Assembly (NCBI GenBank): GCA_010202645.1
Contig: CP047920.1
Span: forward strand, 372,001-436,000
Origin: Candidatus Saccharibacteria bacterium oral taxon 488
Lineage (GTDB): Bacteria > Patescibacteriota > Saccharimonadia > Saccharimonadales > Saccharimonadaceae
Direction: 5' to 3'
DNA: 64,000 nt
Part shown: positions 50,646-58,505 of the stretch, one piece after another
Numbering within the stretch: the stretch's first letter is position 1
Layout of the letters: every line of letters begins with the position of its first letter
The notes under the pieces: generated by a model
What the model was told of the DNA's origin: nothing
Databases searched by the model: none
What the model saw: only the letters and a program-made list of their open reading frames with translations
Made by a program: the position numbers and the translations under genes

Positions 50646-52103
50646 GAGCGAGGAGCGCCGTTTTTTCGACTTTTTAGTAGTTAGTTCATCTGGATCAAAG
50701 TCGTCATACGTGACCATCAGGGCACGCGAGTTGAGCTGGCGCAGCGACTCGAGGCCGACTGAGACCACAATGAGCAGACCGGTGCCGCCGATCGACAGGC
50801 GTGAACCACTAATCGCCGCCAGGTGATACATCAAATACTCCGCAATGAATGGCAAGATGGCGATGATACCGAGGACGATTGAGCCAAACAAGATCAGACG
50901 ATTGACGGTGCGCATCAGATATTTCTCGGTTTGCTCACCCGGCCGGACGCCCTCGATAAAGCCGCCCTGCTTTTGCAGATTCTCAGCGATTTCGTTGGCG
51001 TTAAAGACGATCCCGGTGTAGAAGTAGGTAAAGGCAATGACCAGGAGGAAATACAGCGTCGGATAAATGAATGCCTCCCAGGTACTTCCAGTAAAGGAGC
51101 CTGGGTTTGGCGCCTGGAACCACGTGATCAGGGTGTTGGCGGTATTTTGCAGGTCTGGATTGCCCGAGGCCTTCATGACTTGACCGATGAATTGCGGCAA
51201 GCTGAGGAAGGCGACGGCAAAGATGACCGGGATGACGCCAGCAGCGATCAGCTTGACCGGCAGGATGCTTTTGATGCCGCCGTAGCTGGAATTGCCGTGA
51301 ACGCGCTTGGCATAATTGATGGTGATGACACGCTGGGCTTCGTTGATTTTCACCAAGAAGTAGAGAACGATGAGTGAGGCGATAGCCATGATCACCACTA
51401 GCCAAAAGACGGTTGGATTCACTGGCAGGGTAAACCAGTTAAAGACGTTCAGCCCGCCAGCCGCAGTGTTCCCAAGCGACGAAATGAGTGAGCCGAGCAT
51501 CTGCGGGATCTGGCTGATGATACCAGCGAAAATCAAGATAGAGATGCCATTACCGATACCCTGCTCGGTGATCAATTCACCCAGCCACATCAAAAGTACC
51601 GATCCGGCTGTCATTGCCGTCACGCCAACTGTCCACTCGAGCATCGTTGGATCGCTCAGCGTGGTCGTACCGCCGGCCAGCACTGTCTGGCGCAACAGGA
51701 AGATAAAGGCGATTGACTGGACAATGGCCAGCGGGATAGTCAGCCGCCGCGTCCATTGCTGGATCTTGCGCCTGCCTGATTCGCCGTCCTTGTGTAGCTC
51801 CTCGAGCTTTGGGATGGCCTTGGTGAGCAGCTGAGTGATGATGCTGGCGGTAATGAATGGACTGAGCCCAACGAGCACGAGTGAAAAGCTCGCCAGCGCG
51901 CCACCCGAAAGCAAGTTCAAGAACCCACCGAGGTCGGTTTGCCCCAGCGCTGCCGCCAGTGCCGTCTTCATCTGTGTCGGATTCGCCAGCGGCACCGGAA
52001 TATGCGCCAGCATTCGATACACCACAATAATCCCCACCACAATGGCCAGGCGTTTCTGCATATCTTTATTTTTCAGCGACCGGAAAATTATTCTCCAATT
52101 CAT
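50640..52103 (-). CDS. secY: Preprotein translocase subunit SecY
   Basis: 487 residues with ten membrane segments. SecY landmarks are LVLVGLSPFITASIITQLL, GQWTRRLTIPLAIVQ-like cytoplasmic loop, and NEIAENLQKQGGFIEGVRPG before TM10. It forms the translocation channel with SecE (24896) and SecG. It is separated from rplO by an OmpA-like gene on the other strand and has its own promoter (TATAAT at 52146-52151) and a GAGGGGC site. Confidence 0.97.
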   Translation of the reverse strand: MNWRIIFRSLKNKDMQKRLAIVVGIIVVYRMLAHIPVPLANPTQMKTALAAALGQTDLGGFLNLLSGGALASFSLVLVGLSPFITASIITQLLTKAIPKLEELHKDGESGRRKIQQWTRRLTIPLAIVQSIAFIFLLRQTVLAGGTTTLSDPTMLEWTVGVTAMTAGSVLLMWLGELITEQGIGNGISILIFAGIISQIPQMLGSLISSLGNTAAGGLNVFNWFTLPVNPTVFWLVVIMAIASLIVLYFLVKINEAQRVITINYAKRVHGNSSYGGIKSILPVKLIAAGVIPVIFAVAFLSLPQFIGQVMKASGNPDLQNTANTLITWFQAPNPGSFTGSTWEAFIYPTLYFLLVIAFTYFYTGIVFNANEIAENLQKQGGFIEGVRPGEQTEKYLMRTVNRLILFGSIVLGIIAILPFIAEYLMYHLAAISGSRLSIGGTGLLIVVSVGLESLRQLNSRALMVTYDDFDPDELTTKKSKKRRSSLL

Positions 52104-52240
52104 GTTTTAGCCCCTCATAGTCACTAACAATTCTTAACTCTGTTAATTATACATGACCGCGGCCAATATTTCCATACTAAAAACATAAAGCACATGCGCT
52201 ATAATTGAAATAACAACATAACGCAAGATTGAGGTGTCAT

Positions 52241-52945
52241 ATGCAACAGCAGCCCGAAACTCCAGTAACTCCATCGCCAATGCCGCAGCCAAACCTAGAA
52301 TTACCGCCACATTATCCGCCAAAGAAAAGTAAGCTATGGCTGTGGATTACGCTGGCGATTGTCGGCGTGTTGGTGATAGTCGGGATTATTATAACAATTA
52401 TTATTGTGTCGAATAACTCCACTTCTTCAGCTGATACAACAACTTCACGTCAGCGAGCGACCAAGCCTGATAAGAATAATGACAATGAGGAGGATGAAGA
52501 CAATCAGCAAGGCTCAACTACGAAGGCCACAAAATGCCTAACGTCTGCAGATTTTCGAAGATCTGGCTATACGCACGTAAAGGATGGCTATTTTGTGTTA
52601 GAGAACGGCAAATTTAACTTTCGTAGCATTCTCTTTAAGCCAGATTCAACGCAATACCAACGTGGAACTTCCAATGTTGAAATGGCTAAGCTAGGGGTGC
52701 TTTACAAATTTAATACTGACAAGCAATTTTCGATTGAACTGGTCCCTAATGAGACGGGTGAGGGCTCAAAGCTGGCTTTGGAGCGTGCCGATAAGATTAA
52801 GCACGATTTGGTATCTAATGGAATTCCAGAGCGTAAGATTACTGTTTCTGATCCAATAGTCGCCACCCATGATGCTAGCGATGATACGGCCAACAGGCGT
52901 GTAACGATTTATTTCGTTGCACCGCAGAAATGTAGCGAAAAGTAA
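52241..52945 (+). CDS. Membrane-anchored protein with OmpA-like C-terminal domain
   Basis: 234 residues from ATG 52241 (GAGGTG site). An N-terminal Pro/Gln region and a membrane helix (about 33-60) lead into an acidic linker and a C-terminal domain (about 115-230). The end matches OmpA-type peptidoglycan-binding folds: KLALERADKIKHDLVSNGIP, ITVSDP and ANRRVTIYF. It probably ties the membrane to the cell wall. It stands on the plus strand inside the spc operon, between rplO and secY, with its own TATAAT. Confidence 0.7.
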   Translation: MQQQPETPVTPSPMPQPNLELPPHYPPKKSKLWLWITLAIVGVLVIVGIIITIIIVSNNSTSSADTTTSRQRATKPDKNNDNEEDEDNQQGSTTKATKCLTSADFRRSGYTHVKDGYFVLENGKFNFRSILFKPDSTQYQRGTSNVEMAKLGVLYKFNTDKQFSIELVPNETGEGSKLALERADKIKHDLVSNGIPERKITVSDPIVATHDASDDTANRRVTIYFVAPQKCSEK

Positions 52946-52963
52946 TCCGACCCACCAAGACAA

Positions 52964-52987
52964 AACGCCCCGGACTAGCGAGGCGTT
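52964..52987. terminator. Bidirectional terminator between rplO and the OmpA-like gene
   Basis: AACGCC (52964-52969) and GGCGTT (52982-52987) form a short stem with TTTTG on the minus strand. It would end the rplF-rplO transcript. Confidence 0.6.
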
Positions 52988-53015
52988 CTGTAGGTTGCAT
53001 AGAGCCTAAAGGGCC

Positions 53016-53495
53016 TTATTTTTCAGCAGACTCAACATCTTTTGCGCTTTGGCGCAAAGGTGTAGCGACTTTCTCAAATGAACCGCCAGCTTTTTCAATC
53101 GCTGTAACGACCGAAGCGGAAGCAGCTTGTACTTTCAAGTCAACCTTAGCTTTCAATTCACCGCGGGCGATCACCTTGACCGTGTGGAACGGCGTGGCGA
53201 TGTAGCCTTCGGTAAACAGCAGGGCGTTGTCAACGGTTTTACCGTCAAAAGCATTCAAGTGATCCAAGTAGACTACCTGAGCTGGTGTGCGCAGGCTCTT
53301 GAAACCGCGAGCCTTTGGCACAGCCTGAGCCAGTGGACGCTGGCCACCCTGGAACATGGCGCGAAGCTTTTTACCAGTGCGGGCGTTCTGACCCTTGGTA
53401 CCGCGACCAGCAGTTTTACCCTGGCCAGCAGCGATACCGCGGCCAACACGCTTTTTATTCTTGTTTGCTGAAACTTGGAGATCGTTGTATTTCAT
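53016..53495 (-). CDS. rplO: 50S ribosomal protein L15
   Basis: 159 residues. The glycine-rich N-terminus (GRGIAAGQGKTAGRGTKGQN) and the C-terminal region KLGLITRGELKAKVDLKV-like (KVIARGELKAKVDLKVQAAS) are typical. It directly follows rpsE; no rpmD (L30) lies between them, a known trait of Candidate Phyla Radiation genomes. Confidence 0.96.
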   Translation of the reverse strand: MKYNDLQVSANKNKKRVGRGIAAGQGKTAGRGTKGQNARTGKKLRAMFQGGQRPLAQAVPKARGFKSLRTPAQVVYLDHLNAFDGKTVDNALLFTEGYIATPFHTVKVIARGELKAKVDLKVQAASASVVTAIEKAGGSFEKVATPLRQSAKDVESAEK

Positions 53496-54085
53496 TACTT
53501 AGCCTCCTTTTTAGCAGCTTTTTTGACTGGCTGAGCATTGAGCCATTCTTCGCGTGGAACCAATGATTTTAATGCTTCAATAGTTGCGTAGGCGATGTTC
53601 ACCTTGTTGGTTGAACCAAGCGACTTGGTTAATAGGTTGCGAACACCGGTCACGCCGATAATCTGTCGCACCACACCGCCAGCGATGATACCAGTACCAG
53701 GAGCAGCCGGCTTGATCAGCACGCGGGCGCCTGAGAACTTAACTTCGCTGTCGTGTGGAATGGTCTCGCCGCTCAAGGGTAAGGTGATCAAGTGCTTCTT
53801 AGCAACTGATGTTGCCTTGGCGACAGCAGCCTGTACGTCGGCACCTTTGGCTACACCAACACCAACCTTGTCCTTGCGGTTACCGACAACCACCAACGCT
53901 TTAAAGCGGAAACGGCGGCCGCCCTTCACAACTCGGCTCACGCGGTCAATGTTGATTACCAATTCTTCAAACTCTTTTGGTGCGTCATCGCGCACGTTTC
54001 GCCGGTCATCGCGGCGACCACCACGCGGACTGCGAGGCCGACGGCCTTCTGCGCGTGGGGTAGTATTTGCAGCTTGCTCTGCCAT
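53495..54085 (-). CDS. rpsE: 30S ribosomal protein S5
   Basis: 196 residues from ATG 54085 (GGAG site); the frame to 54118 overlaps rplR. Motifs are VVKGGRRFRFKALVVVGNRK, APGTGIIAGGVVRQIIGVTG and VRNLLTKSLGSTNKVN. An Arg/Pro-rich N-terminal extension (AEGRRPRSPRGGRRDDRRN) is present. Confidence 0.96.
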   Translation of the reverse strand: MAEQAANTTPRAEGRRPRSPRGGRRDDRRNVRDDAPKEFEELVINIDRVSRVVKGGRRFRFKALVVVGNRKDKVGVGVAKGADVQAAVAKATSVAKKHLITLPLSGETIPHDSEVKFSGARVLIKPAAPGTGIIAGGVVRQIIGVTGVRNLLTKSLGSTNKVNIAYATIEALKSLVPREEWLNAQPVKKAAKKEAK

Positions 54086-54086
54086 A

Positions 54087-54437
54087 CTAGAACTCCAATC
54101 CTTCTTGGCGCGCAGCATCAGCCAATGCTTTCAAGCGACCAGCGTACTGGCGGCCATTGCGGTCAAAGACTACTGCGCTAATTTTACTTTTCTTTGCTTT
54201 CTTGGCAATTTCAGTACCGATGGCAGCACATTTTTCGCTCATCGTACCTTTTGCTTTGGTGCCAACGGTGGTTGCGGCAGCCAATGTCTTGCCTGTGGCG
54301 TCGTCGATCAGCTGAGCACTGACGTGCAGGTTGCTGATGGTGACGGTTAGGCGTGGGCGCTCTGCAGTGCCTGAAACTTTCGCGCGAACGCGGTTTTTGC
54401 GAAGAGCTTGGTTGAGTAATTTCTTGTTTCCTAGCAT
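54087..54437 (-). CDS. rplR: 50S ribosomal protein L18
   Basis: 116 residues. Motifs are RVRAKVSGTAERPRLTVTIS, NLHVSAQLIDDATGKTLAAA and FDRNGRQYAGRLKALADAAR. It binds 5S rRNA with L5. Two bases separate it from rplF. Confidence 0.96.
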   Translation of the reverse strand: MLGNKKLLNQALRKNRVRAKVSGTAERPRLTVTISNLHVSAQLIDDATGKTLAAATTVGTKAKGTMSEKCAAIGTEIAKKAKKSKISAVVFDRNGRQYAGRLKALADAARQEGLEF

Positions 54438-54439
54438 GA

Positions 54440-54979
54440 TTACTTACCTGTCTTTCCTGCTTTGCGCAAAATTTGCTCGTCAGCGTACTTGATACCCTTA
54501 CCCTTGTATGGTTCAGGCTTCTTCAGCGCGCGGATTTCCGCAGCGACTTGACCGACTTGCTGTTTATTGATACCGCTAACGATGATGGTCATCTTTTCGT
54601 TGGTAACGGTGATACCCTCTGGGGCTTTGTATTTGACTGGGTGTGAAAACCCGAGCGCCATTTCCAGCTCGTTGTTGCTGGAGCTCACGCGGAAACCGAC
54701 ACCATTGACTTCGAGGCGCTTCTCGTAGCCCTTGGTTACGCCGATTACCATGTTATTGATCAGCGCGCGCATCAGACCGTGCTGGGCGCGAGCAGTTTTG
54801 GACTCATCCTTGGGATGAACCGTGACTTGTCCGTCTTCGACTTTCACCTCAACTGCTGGCGTGATGAATTGCGTCAATTCACCTTTCGGGCCCTTTACGA
54901 CCACGTCACCAGAGTCAACCGTGATTGTCACACCGGCCGGAATAACCACCGGCAGTTTTCCGATTCGACTCAGACTCAT
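54440..54979 (-). CDS. rplF: 50S ribosomal protein L6
   Basis: 179 residues. The S-R-I-G-K-L-P-V start, GPKGELTQFITPAVEVKVED, VTKGYEKRLEVNGVGFRVSS and the ending KPEPYKGKGIKYADEQILRK are typical. In other bacteria rplF follows rpsH directly; here 5 kb lies between. It heads its own transcript from the promoter at 55016-55044. Confidence 0.97.
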   Translation of the reverse strand: MSLSRIGKLPVVIPAGVTITVDSGDVVVKGPKGELTQFITPAVEVKVEDGQVTVHPKDESKTARAQHGLMRALINNMVIGVTKGYEKRLEVNGVGFRVSSSNNELEMALGFSHPVKYKAPEGITVTNEKMTIIVSGINKQQVGQVAAEIRALKKPEPYKGKGIKYADEQILRKAGKTGK

Positions 54980-55015
54980 TACTCACCTTTCGTGTGATTT
55001 GATAGTAACTTTGGA

Positions 55016-55044
55016 ATTATAGCATATCCGAGGATATGAATCAA
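55016..55044 (-). promoter_or_regulatory. Promoter of rplF-rplO with a palindrome in the spacer
   Basis: TTGATT-17-TATAAT. The spacer is a near-complete palindrome, CATATCC-ga-GGATATG (55023-55038), which would suit a dimeric regulator. It restarts ribosomal transcription after the island. Confidence 0.75.
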
Positions 55045-55096
55045 ACCCAGCCTAAAAAGGGCAAATGGCACTTACCCACTGCCCGCCCAGCAACTT

Positions 55097-55519
55097 TTAC
55101 GGCTGCGGCGGCGTCGGCTTATCTTTCTTCGGCTCAGGAGCTTTCTTAAACTCGGCGCTAGCCAGCCCGGCATCCAGGTCTTTGCCCGATACGAAACGGA
55201 CTTTCGCGGCTTCAATCGTCGCCGGAGTAACGTCTTCGGCTTTATCAACTCCTTTGGCTTGCAACGTAACATGGAAATAACCGAGGTCGCCAAGATGAAT
55301 ATTCTCGCCGTCCAGCAGCCGCCGGCGGATTTCATCGGTCAATGCCATCAGCACGGCATAAACATCGACGTGGCTGACGGTAGTTGATGTATCAGATATA
55401 CTTTGGGCAATGGTTTTAAGGTCAACTGGCTGGCGTCCAGTAACTGTGGCATAGAACTTTTTTGGGTCGGCCGGCTTGGTTGGATTAGTTCGTCTAACTG
55501 CTTTATATTGAATTGGCAT
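55097..55519 (-). CDS. HU-family DNA-binding protein, Bacteroidetes-type
   Basis: 140 residues. The start PIQYKAVRRTNPTKPADPKK then FYATVTGRQPVDLKTIAQSI, the HU core DVYAVLMALTDEIRRRLLDG then ENIHLGDLGYFHVTLQAKGV, and KVRFVSGKDLDAGLASAEFK match the histone-like HU relatives that are common in Bacteroidetes. The tail is Pro/Lys-rich. It bends DNA as a dimer. It is the first minus-strand gene beyond rplF and lies behind three 21-bp-spaced repeats. Transfer from an oral Bacteroidetes is a reasonable guess. Confidence 0.8.
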   Translation of the reverse strand: MPIQYKAVRRTNPTKPADPKKFYATVTGRQPVDLKTIAQSISDTSTTVSHVDVYAVLMALTDEIRRRLLDGENIHLGDLGYFHVTLQAKGVDKAEDVTPATIEAAKVRFVSGKDLDAGLASAEFKKAPEPKKDKPTPPQP

Positions 55520-55540
55520 ATATACTCCTATCTATTTGGC

Positions 55541-55601
55541 AAAACTGCCTTTATATTTTGTAAAATAGCCTTTATGTTTTCAAAAACAGCCTTTATGTTT
55601 T
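55541..55601. repeat. Three direct repeats with exact 21-bp period before the HU-like gene
   Basis: Consensus AAAACAGCCTTTATGTTTT occurs at 55541-55559, 55562-55580 and 55583-55601. Each unit is itself partly palindromic (AAAAC...GTTTT). The array starts 22 bases before the start codon and covers the predicted -10 region (TATAAA in the first unit). Two helical turns per unit suggests stacked protein binding, possibly by the HU-like protein itself. The rest of the gap 55602-55769 shows no supported feature. Confidence 0.6.
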
Positions 55602-55769
55602 GATCGATACATATAGCTACCCGGGCTAACCCGCCTGATAGTCCCCCGATAGCCTATTTACTATCTCTGTTACTAAAGAAACCTGACCAGCACCCCCCTT
55701 CTAATTCGTCATAGTATATAGCTATGCGGCCAAGCTCGGCGCCCAGCCGATAACAATAACCAGTATAGC

Positions 55770-55853
55770 ATGAAGAAAGAGAGACGGGCAAACCTCAAGG
55801 AGACAGAACGTTTAGCCGCTATTGACAAAAATCACTTTGGGGAGGTAGTATGA
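55770..55853 (+). CDS. 27-aa charged mini-ORF
   Basis: A short basic and acidic peptide (begins MKKERRANLKETER). Its TGA overlaps the ATG of the next ORF, and its last codons hold that gene's GGGGAGG site. Start signals are weak. It is listed because the three ORFs 55770-56256 are chained. Confidence 0.35.
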   Translation: MKKERRANLKETERLAAIDKNHFGEVV

Positions 55854-55945
55854 AAATTGGATACTTGATTGGCTATCTTGTATTCTGCACTTTAACAGAT
55901 GATTTCTTGCTCTATTTCACACTCCAAACAAAGAAGAGAGGTTGA
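55850..55945 (+). CDS. 31-aa hydrophobic mini-ORF
   Basis: A short peptide with one hydrophobic stretch (MKIGYLIGYLVFCTLTDDFL) and a basic end (TKKRG). The GGGGAGG site is excellent. Three bases separate its stop from the ATG of the secreted protein. Confidence 0.45.
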   Translation: MKIGYLIGYLVFCTLTDDFLLYFTLQTKKRG

Positions 55946-55947
55946 CT

Positions 55948-56256
55948 ATGAAGCTCAGGAAGACTGGCTTGCTCATCCTTTTGGTCTTGGCGGCCCTCCT
56001 CGGCCCCGTCGCTCAGGTCAATAGTGCCAACGCCGCGTACCCGAGCAATTGCAAGGCGGCCATGTATGCTGATAGTGGTGTTGCGTGGTGTAGTCACGGC
56101 ACCGGAGAGGTGCGTGTCGTCATTAGTTGCAGAAATATGTTTGGTTTCTACAGCACTCACGAAGGAAGGTGGGTGAAAACTAACGGCAGCACGTCCACAG
56201 CCAGGTGTCCGTTCATGTCTGCAACCCAGTGGGCGGGCTTTAATATCAAGTACTGA
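55948..56256 (+). CDS. Small secreted cysteine-rich protein
   Basis: 102 residues. A signal peptide (MKLRKTGLLILLVLAALLGP, cleavage near residue 31 after SANA) leads to a mature chain of about 72 residues with four cysteines (in SNCKAAMYADSG, WCSHGTGEVRVVISC and ARCPFMS). The pattern resembles small secreted proteins of Actinobacteria that carry a GTG-R-V-x-x-x-C core and STS-W-C-like ends. A GAGAGG site precedes the ATG. Possible roles include host contact, a toxin or a bacteriocin-like factor. None is proven. Confidence 0.65.
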   Translation: MKLRKTGLLILLVLAALLGPVAQVNSANAAYPSNCKAAMYADSGVAWCSHGTGEVRVVISCRNMFGFYSTHEGRWVKTNGSTSTARCPFMSATQWAGFNIKY

Positions 56257-56287
56257 TCTCGTCCGTGCTATAGCATGAAAATCCTCA

Positions 56288-56545
56288 TCAGGTTTCGTTT
56301 GGGTGTTGCTTTTTCCACTCGTTGACCGTGTCGATGTTGCATACTTTCAGTTGGTGTTCGATACAAAACTTCAACGTAAGTTGATCGTCGAGGGTCTGCC
56401 GAAGATTTTGCTCGTATACCTTGTCCCTGATGTTGATGGATACCTGTAGCCAAGCTGTCCATACAATAAGAAGTACTTGTACTATAATGATGATCCAGAT
56501 TGATATCTTGTTGTTGTTTTGTGCATATTTCTTATGGTTTTTCAT
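56288..56545 (-). CDS. Hypothetical single-span membrane protein
   Basis: 85 residues. One membrane segment (about 14-34, ISIWIIIIVQVLLIVWTAWL) with a basic cytoplasmic start and a charged, Cys-containing outer tail. Not recognised. Island gene converging on the secreted protein gene. Confidence 0.5.
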   Translation of the reverse strand: MKNHKKYAQNNNKISIWIIIIVQVLLIVWTAWLQVSINIRDKVYEQNLRQTLDDQLTLKFCIEHQLKVCNIDTVNEWKKQHPNET

Positions 56546-56601
56546 GTAAGATATGGTACTTCATGTATCATATCCATGTCAAGTAAATCATCTAAAGTGC
56601 C

Positions 56602-56645
56602 GGGGCTGTCAGTTGAGCGTCACAAAAGACTCTCCTGACAGCCCC
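56602..56645. repeat. 11-bp perfect inverted repeat
   Basis: GGGGCTGTCAG (56602-56612) and CTGACAGCCCC (56635-56645) with a 22-base loop. No T tract follows on either strand. It could be a regulatory hairpin, a small RNA part or a mobile-element end. Confidence 0.45.
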
Positions 56646-56724
56646 ACTGACTAACCGCAAATTATTTTGGTAGTTTACTTACACATAGGCATGTATCCTG
56701 AGGCTATCGTAAGTATGCTAACAT

Positions 56725-57270
56725 ATGCTTATGATCTCAAAATACCTCATCGCAAAAATAAGCTTTGTCGTCTTTTCCGCATCCACGGTGCTACTATATA
56801 TTTTGGCGCGCAATGGAACGATGACTGCGGTTTTTGGGCCGATGCTAGCTTATGTTGTATATCTGCTTAATTTTGCGCTGCTCATCACGTCCATACTTTT
56901 CTACATCTGGCAGCGCGCTCACAAAGACACGCCGCAGAAGGATCGCTTGGAGGCGCTCGAGACATATGCGCGACTAGATAATGACGGCCTGTTGATTAGT
57001 AGCGCGGTAACTATTATCGAGATCGAGGCGGACAGTTTTTGGCGGCTCAAGGAATATGGTGAGACGATTGCTGTGCCTATCAACGCCATGAATCCGCTGC
57101 GCCTGCCACCAGTGGGCACGCGGGCAACATTCGCACCGATTGGCAATAAAGATAATCGAGTCATCGGCGTGATTACCGAGATAACGAACGGAAGGATGAC
57201 GGTCGCACCGGCGCCAACCATCAAGCCCAGTAAACCAAAACTCACCGCCAAACCCACGACGTCCAACTGA
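56725..57270 (+). CDS. Hypothetical membrane protein
   Basis: 181 residues. Two N-terminal membrane segments (about 9-30 and 33-60) are followed by a soluble domain (about 80-160) with beta-rich stretches (ISSAVTIIEIEADSFWRLKE, VGTRATFAPIGNKDNRVIGV) and a Pro/Lys/Thr tail. The start may be codon 3 (56731). It overlaps the convergent 182-aa gene by 29 bases. Not recognised. Confidence 0.55.
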   Translation: MLMISKYLIAKISFVVFSASTVLLYILARNGTMTAVFGPMLAYVVYLLNFALLITSILFYIWQRAHKDTPQKDRLEALETYARLDNDGLLISSAVTIIEIEADSFWRLKEYGETIAVPINAMNPLRLPPVGTRATFAPIGNKDNRVIGVITEITNGRMTVAPAPTIKPSKPKLTAKPTTSN

Positions 57271-57790
57271 GCGGTATCAGCATGAGCAAGGACGCTATCG
57301 CTAGCGTGAGGTACGCCCCCAGTGCCGGCCGCGTCAGCTGTGGTGTATCATAATGATACACCCGCCGCAGCTCATAATAATCCCACAAACGCCATGCACA
57401 AATCGTTAATAAAACGGCAGAAATGAGCGACAGCATCCCACTAAGCTCAAAATGATACGTTTGATTACTAAAGTTAACAACAAACATGAACTCCGCCGCC
57501 GCCAAACAGGACCACCACCGCTCATCTCGTTTCAATCCCATTACTGCTACGCAAAATCCCAACGGAATGATCAATCGCACCACCGGCGTGTAGTCAAAAA
57601 ACAGCTGCGTGTAATATTCAATCGGATATTTATTATTGCCTGCAGCCGCCATCAGCGCACCCACGCCATAAAACAACGTTAATAACACGAGGGCAAACAC
57701 AAACAGCCGCAACATATCGTTATAGAACACATCTCGCAGTGTGATGACGTCGGTTTTAGAAGTAGCGGGAAGCTTCAGAAACGGAATCAT
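57242..57790 (-). CDS. Polytopic membrane protein, unknown
   Basis: 182 residues with about five hydrophobic segments (about 27-50, 60-80, 90-105, 115-135, 155-178). No motif. A TATA-like element lies upstream but no strong promoter is seen. It lies between the lipoprotein gene and the 181-aa gene in the island. Confidence 0.55.
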   Translation of the reverse strand: MIPFLKLPATSKTDVITLRDVFYNDMLRLFVFALVLLTLFYGVGALMAAAGNNKYPIEYYTQLFFDYTPVVRLIIPLGFCVAVMGLKRDERWWSCLAAAEFMFVVNFSNQTYHFELSGMLSLISAVLLTICAWRLWDYYELRRVYHYDTPQLTRPALGAYLTLAIASLLMLIPLSWTSWVWR

Positions 57791-57896
57791 TTTTGCCTAC
57801 CGCTAGTCCGTGAACACGTCCTTATGATTTTTCATAAGAATATCGTAGTTTGCGAGGCGGGTACGTGTCAAGACAACGGGGCGTTTAGCCGAGAGA

Positions 57897-58505
57897 CTAC
57901 TTCTCTTTTACCTCGCACCAGCCGTTGTTACCGTTAGGATAGCAGGTGATATCAACATCCTTGCCGGTAAATTTTGTAAAGCCAGAATAGCTTACTGTAC
58001 CCCAATCCTTCTTCGTTCCACCACAACCAACGGAAACTTTTATTTTTTCGCCGACCACGCCCACCATGTCTTTAGTGTCAACGACTGACTGGTCGCTAGT
58101 TGGATTAGTCTCCACCCAGTCCGATTTTATTTTTCCTGTTCTCTCTGCCCACGCACCGACAAACTTCTCGCCGTCGGCACAGGTAATTTGCCCACCAATA
58201 GTGACGATGTCTCCCTCTTTCGGCGTAGTCTTTGTCGGACGCGAGGTTGGTTCTGATGAGGATGGCGACTGTGTCACGGTTTCGGTGACGCGTACGGTTT
58301 GCGTCGGTTGTGGTGTCTCGGTCGTTTGCGGATGCCTGTTCGTCGTGGTCACGGTAACAGTCGCTGGGGCTGGCTTGGCATCCAATCCCGACAGGCCGCA
58401 GCCAGAGGCAAACAGTGCCACTACGCCCATAAAGCTAGCTAGCGGTCGGCGCAAAACGTTACCAATTTTTCCGCTGATAGTGGATTCTGGGGATTTATGA
58501 GTCAT
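57897..58505 (-). CDS. Predicted lipoprotein with actinobacterial-style Thr-rich linker
   Basis: 202 residues. A long basic N-terminal region precedes a hydrophobic stretch and the lipobox LFASGC (Cys near 36). A Thr/Pro linker (PATVTVTTTNRHPQTTETPQ) as in Actinobacteria follows, then a C-terminal beta-rich domain with four cysteines (ITCADGEKF, VSVGCGG, DITCYPNGNNGWCEV). It probably sits on the outer surface. It overlaps the coiled-coil gene upstream by 11 bases. Not recognised. Confidence 0.7.
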   Translation of the reverse strand: MTHKSPESTISGKIGNVLRRPLASFMGVVALFASGCGLSGLDAKPAPATVTVTTTNRHPQTTETPQPTQTVRVTETVTQSPSSSEPTSRPTKTTPKEGDIVTIGGQITCADGEKFVGAWAERTGKIKSDWVETNPTSDQSVVDTKDMVGVVGEKIKVSVGCGGTKKDWGTVSYSGFTKFTGKDVDITCYPNGNNGWCEVKEK

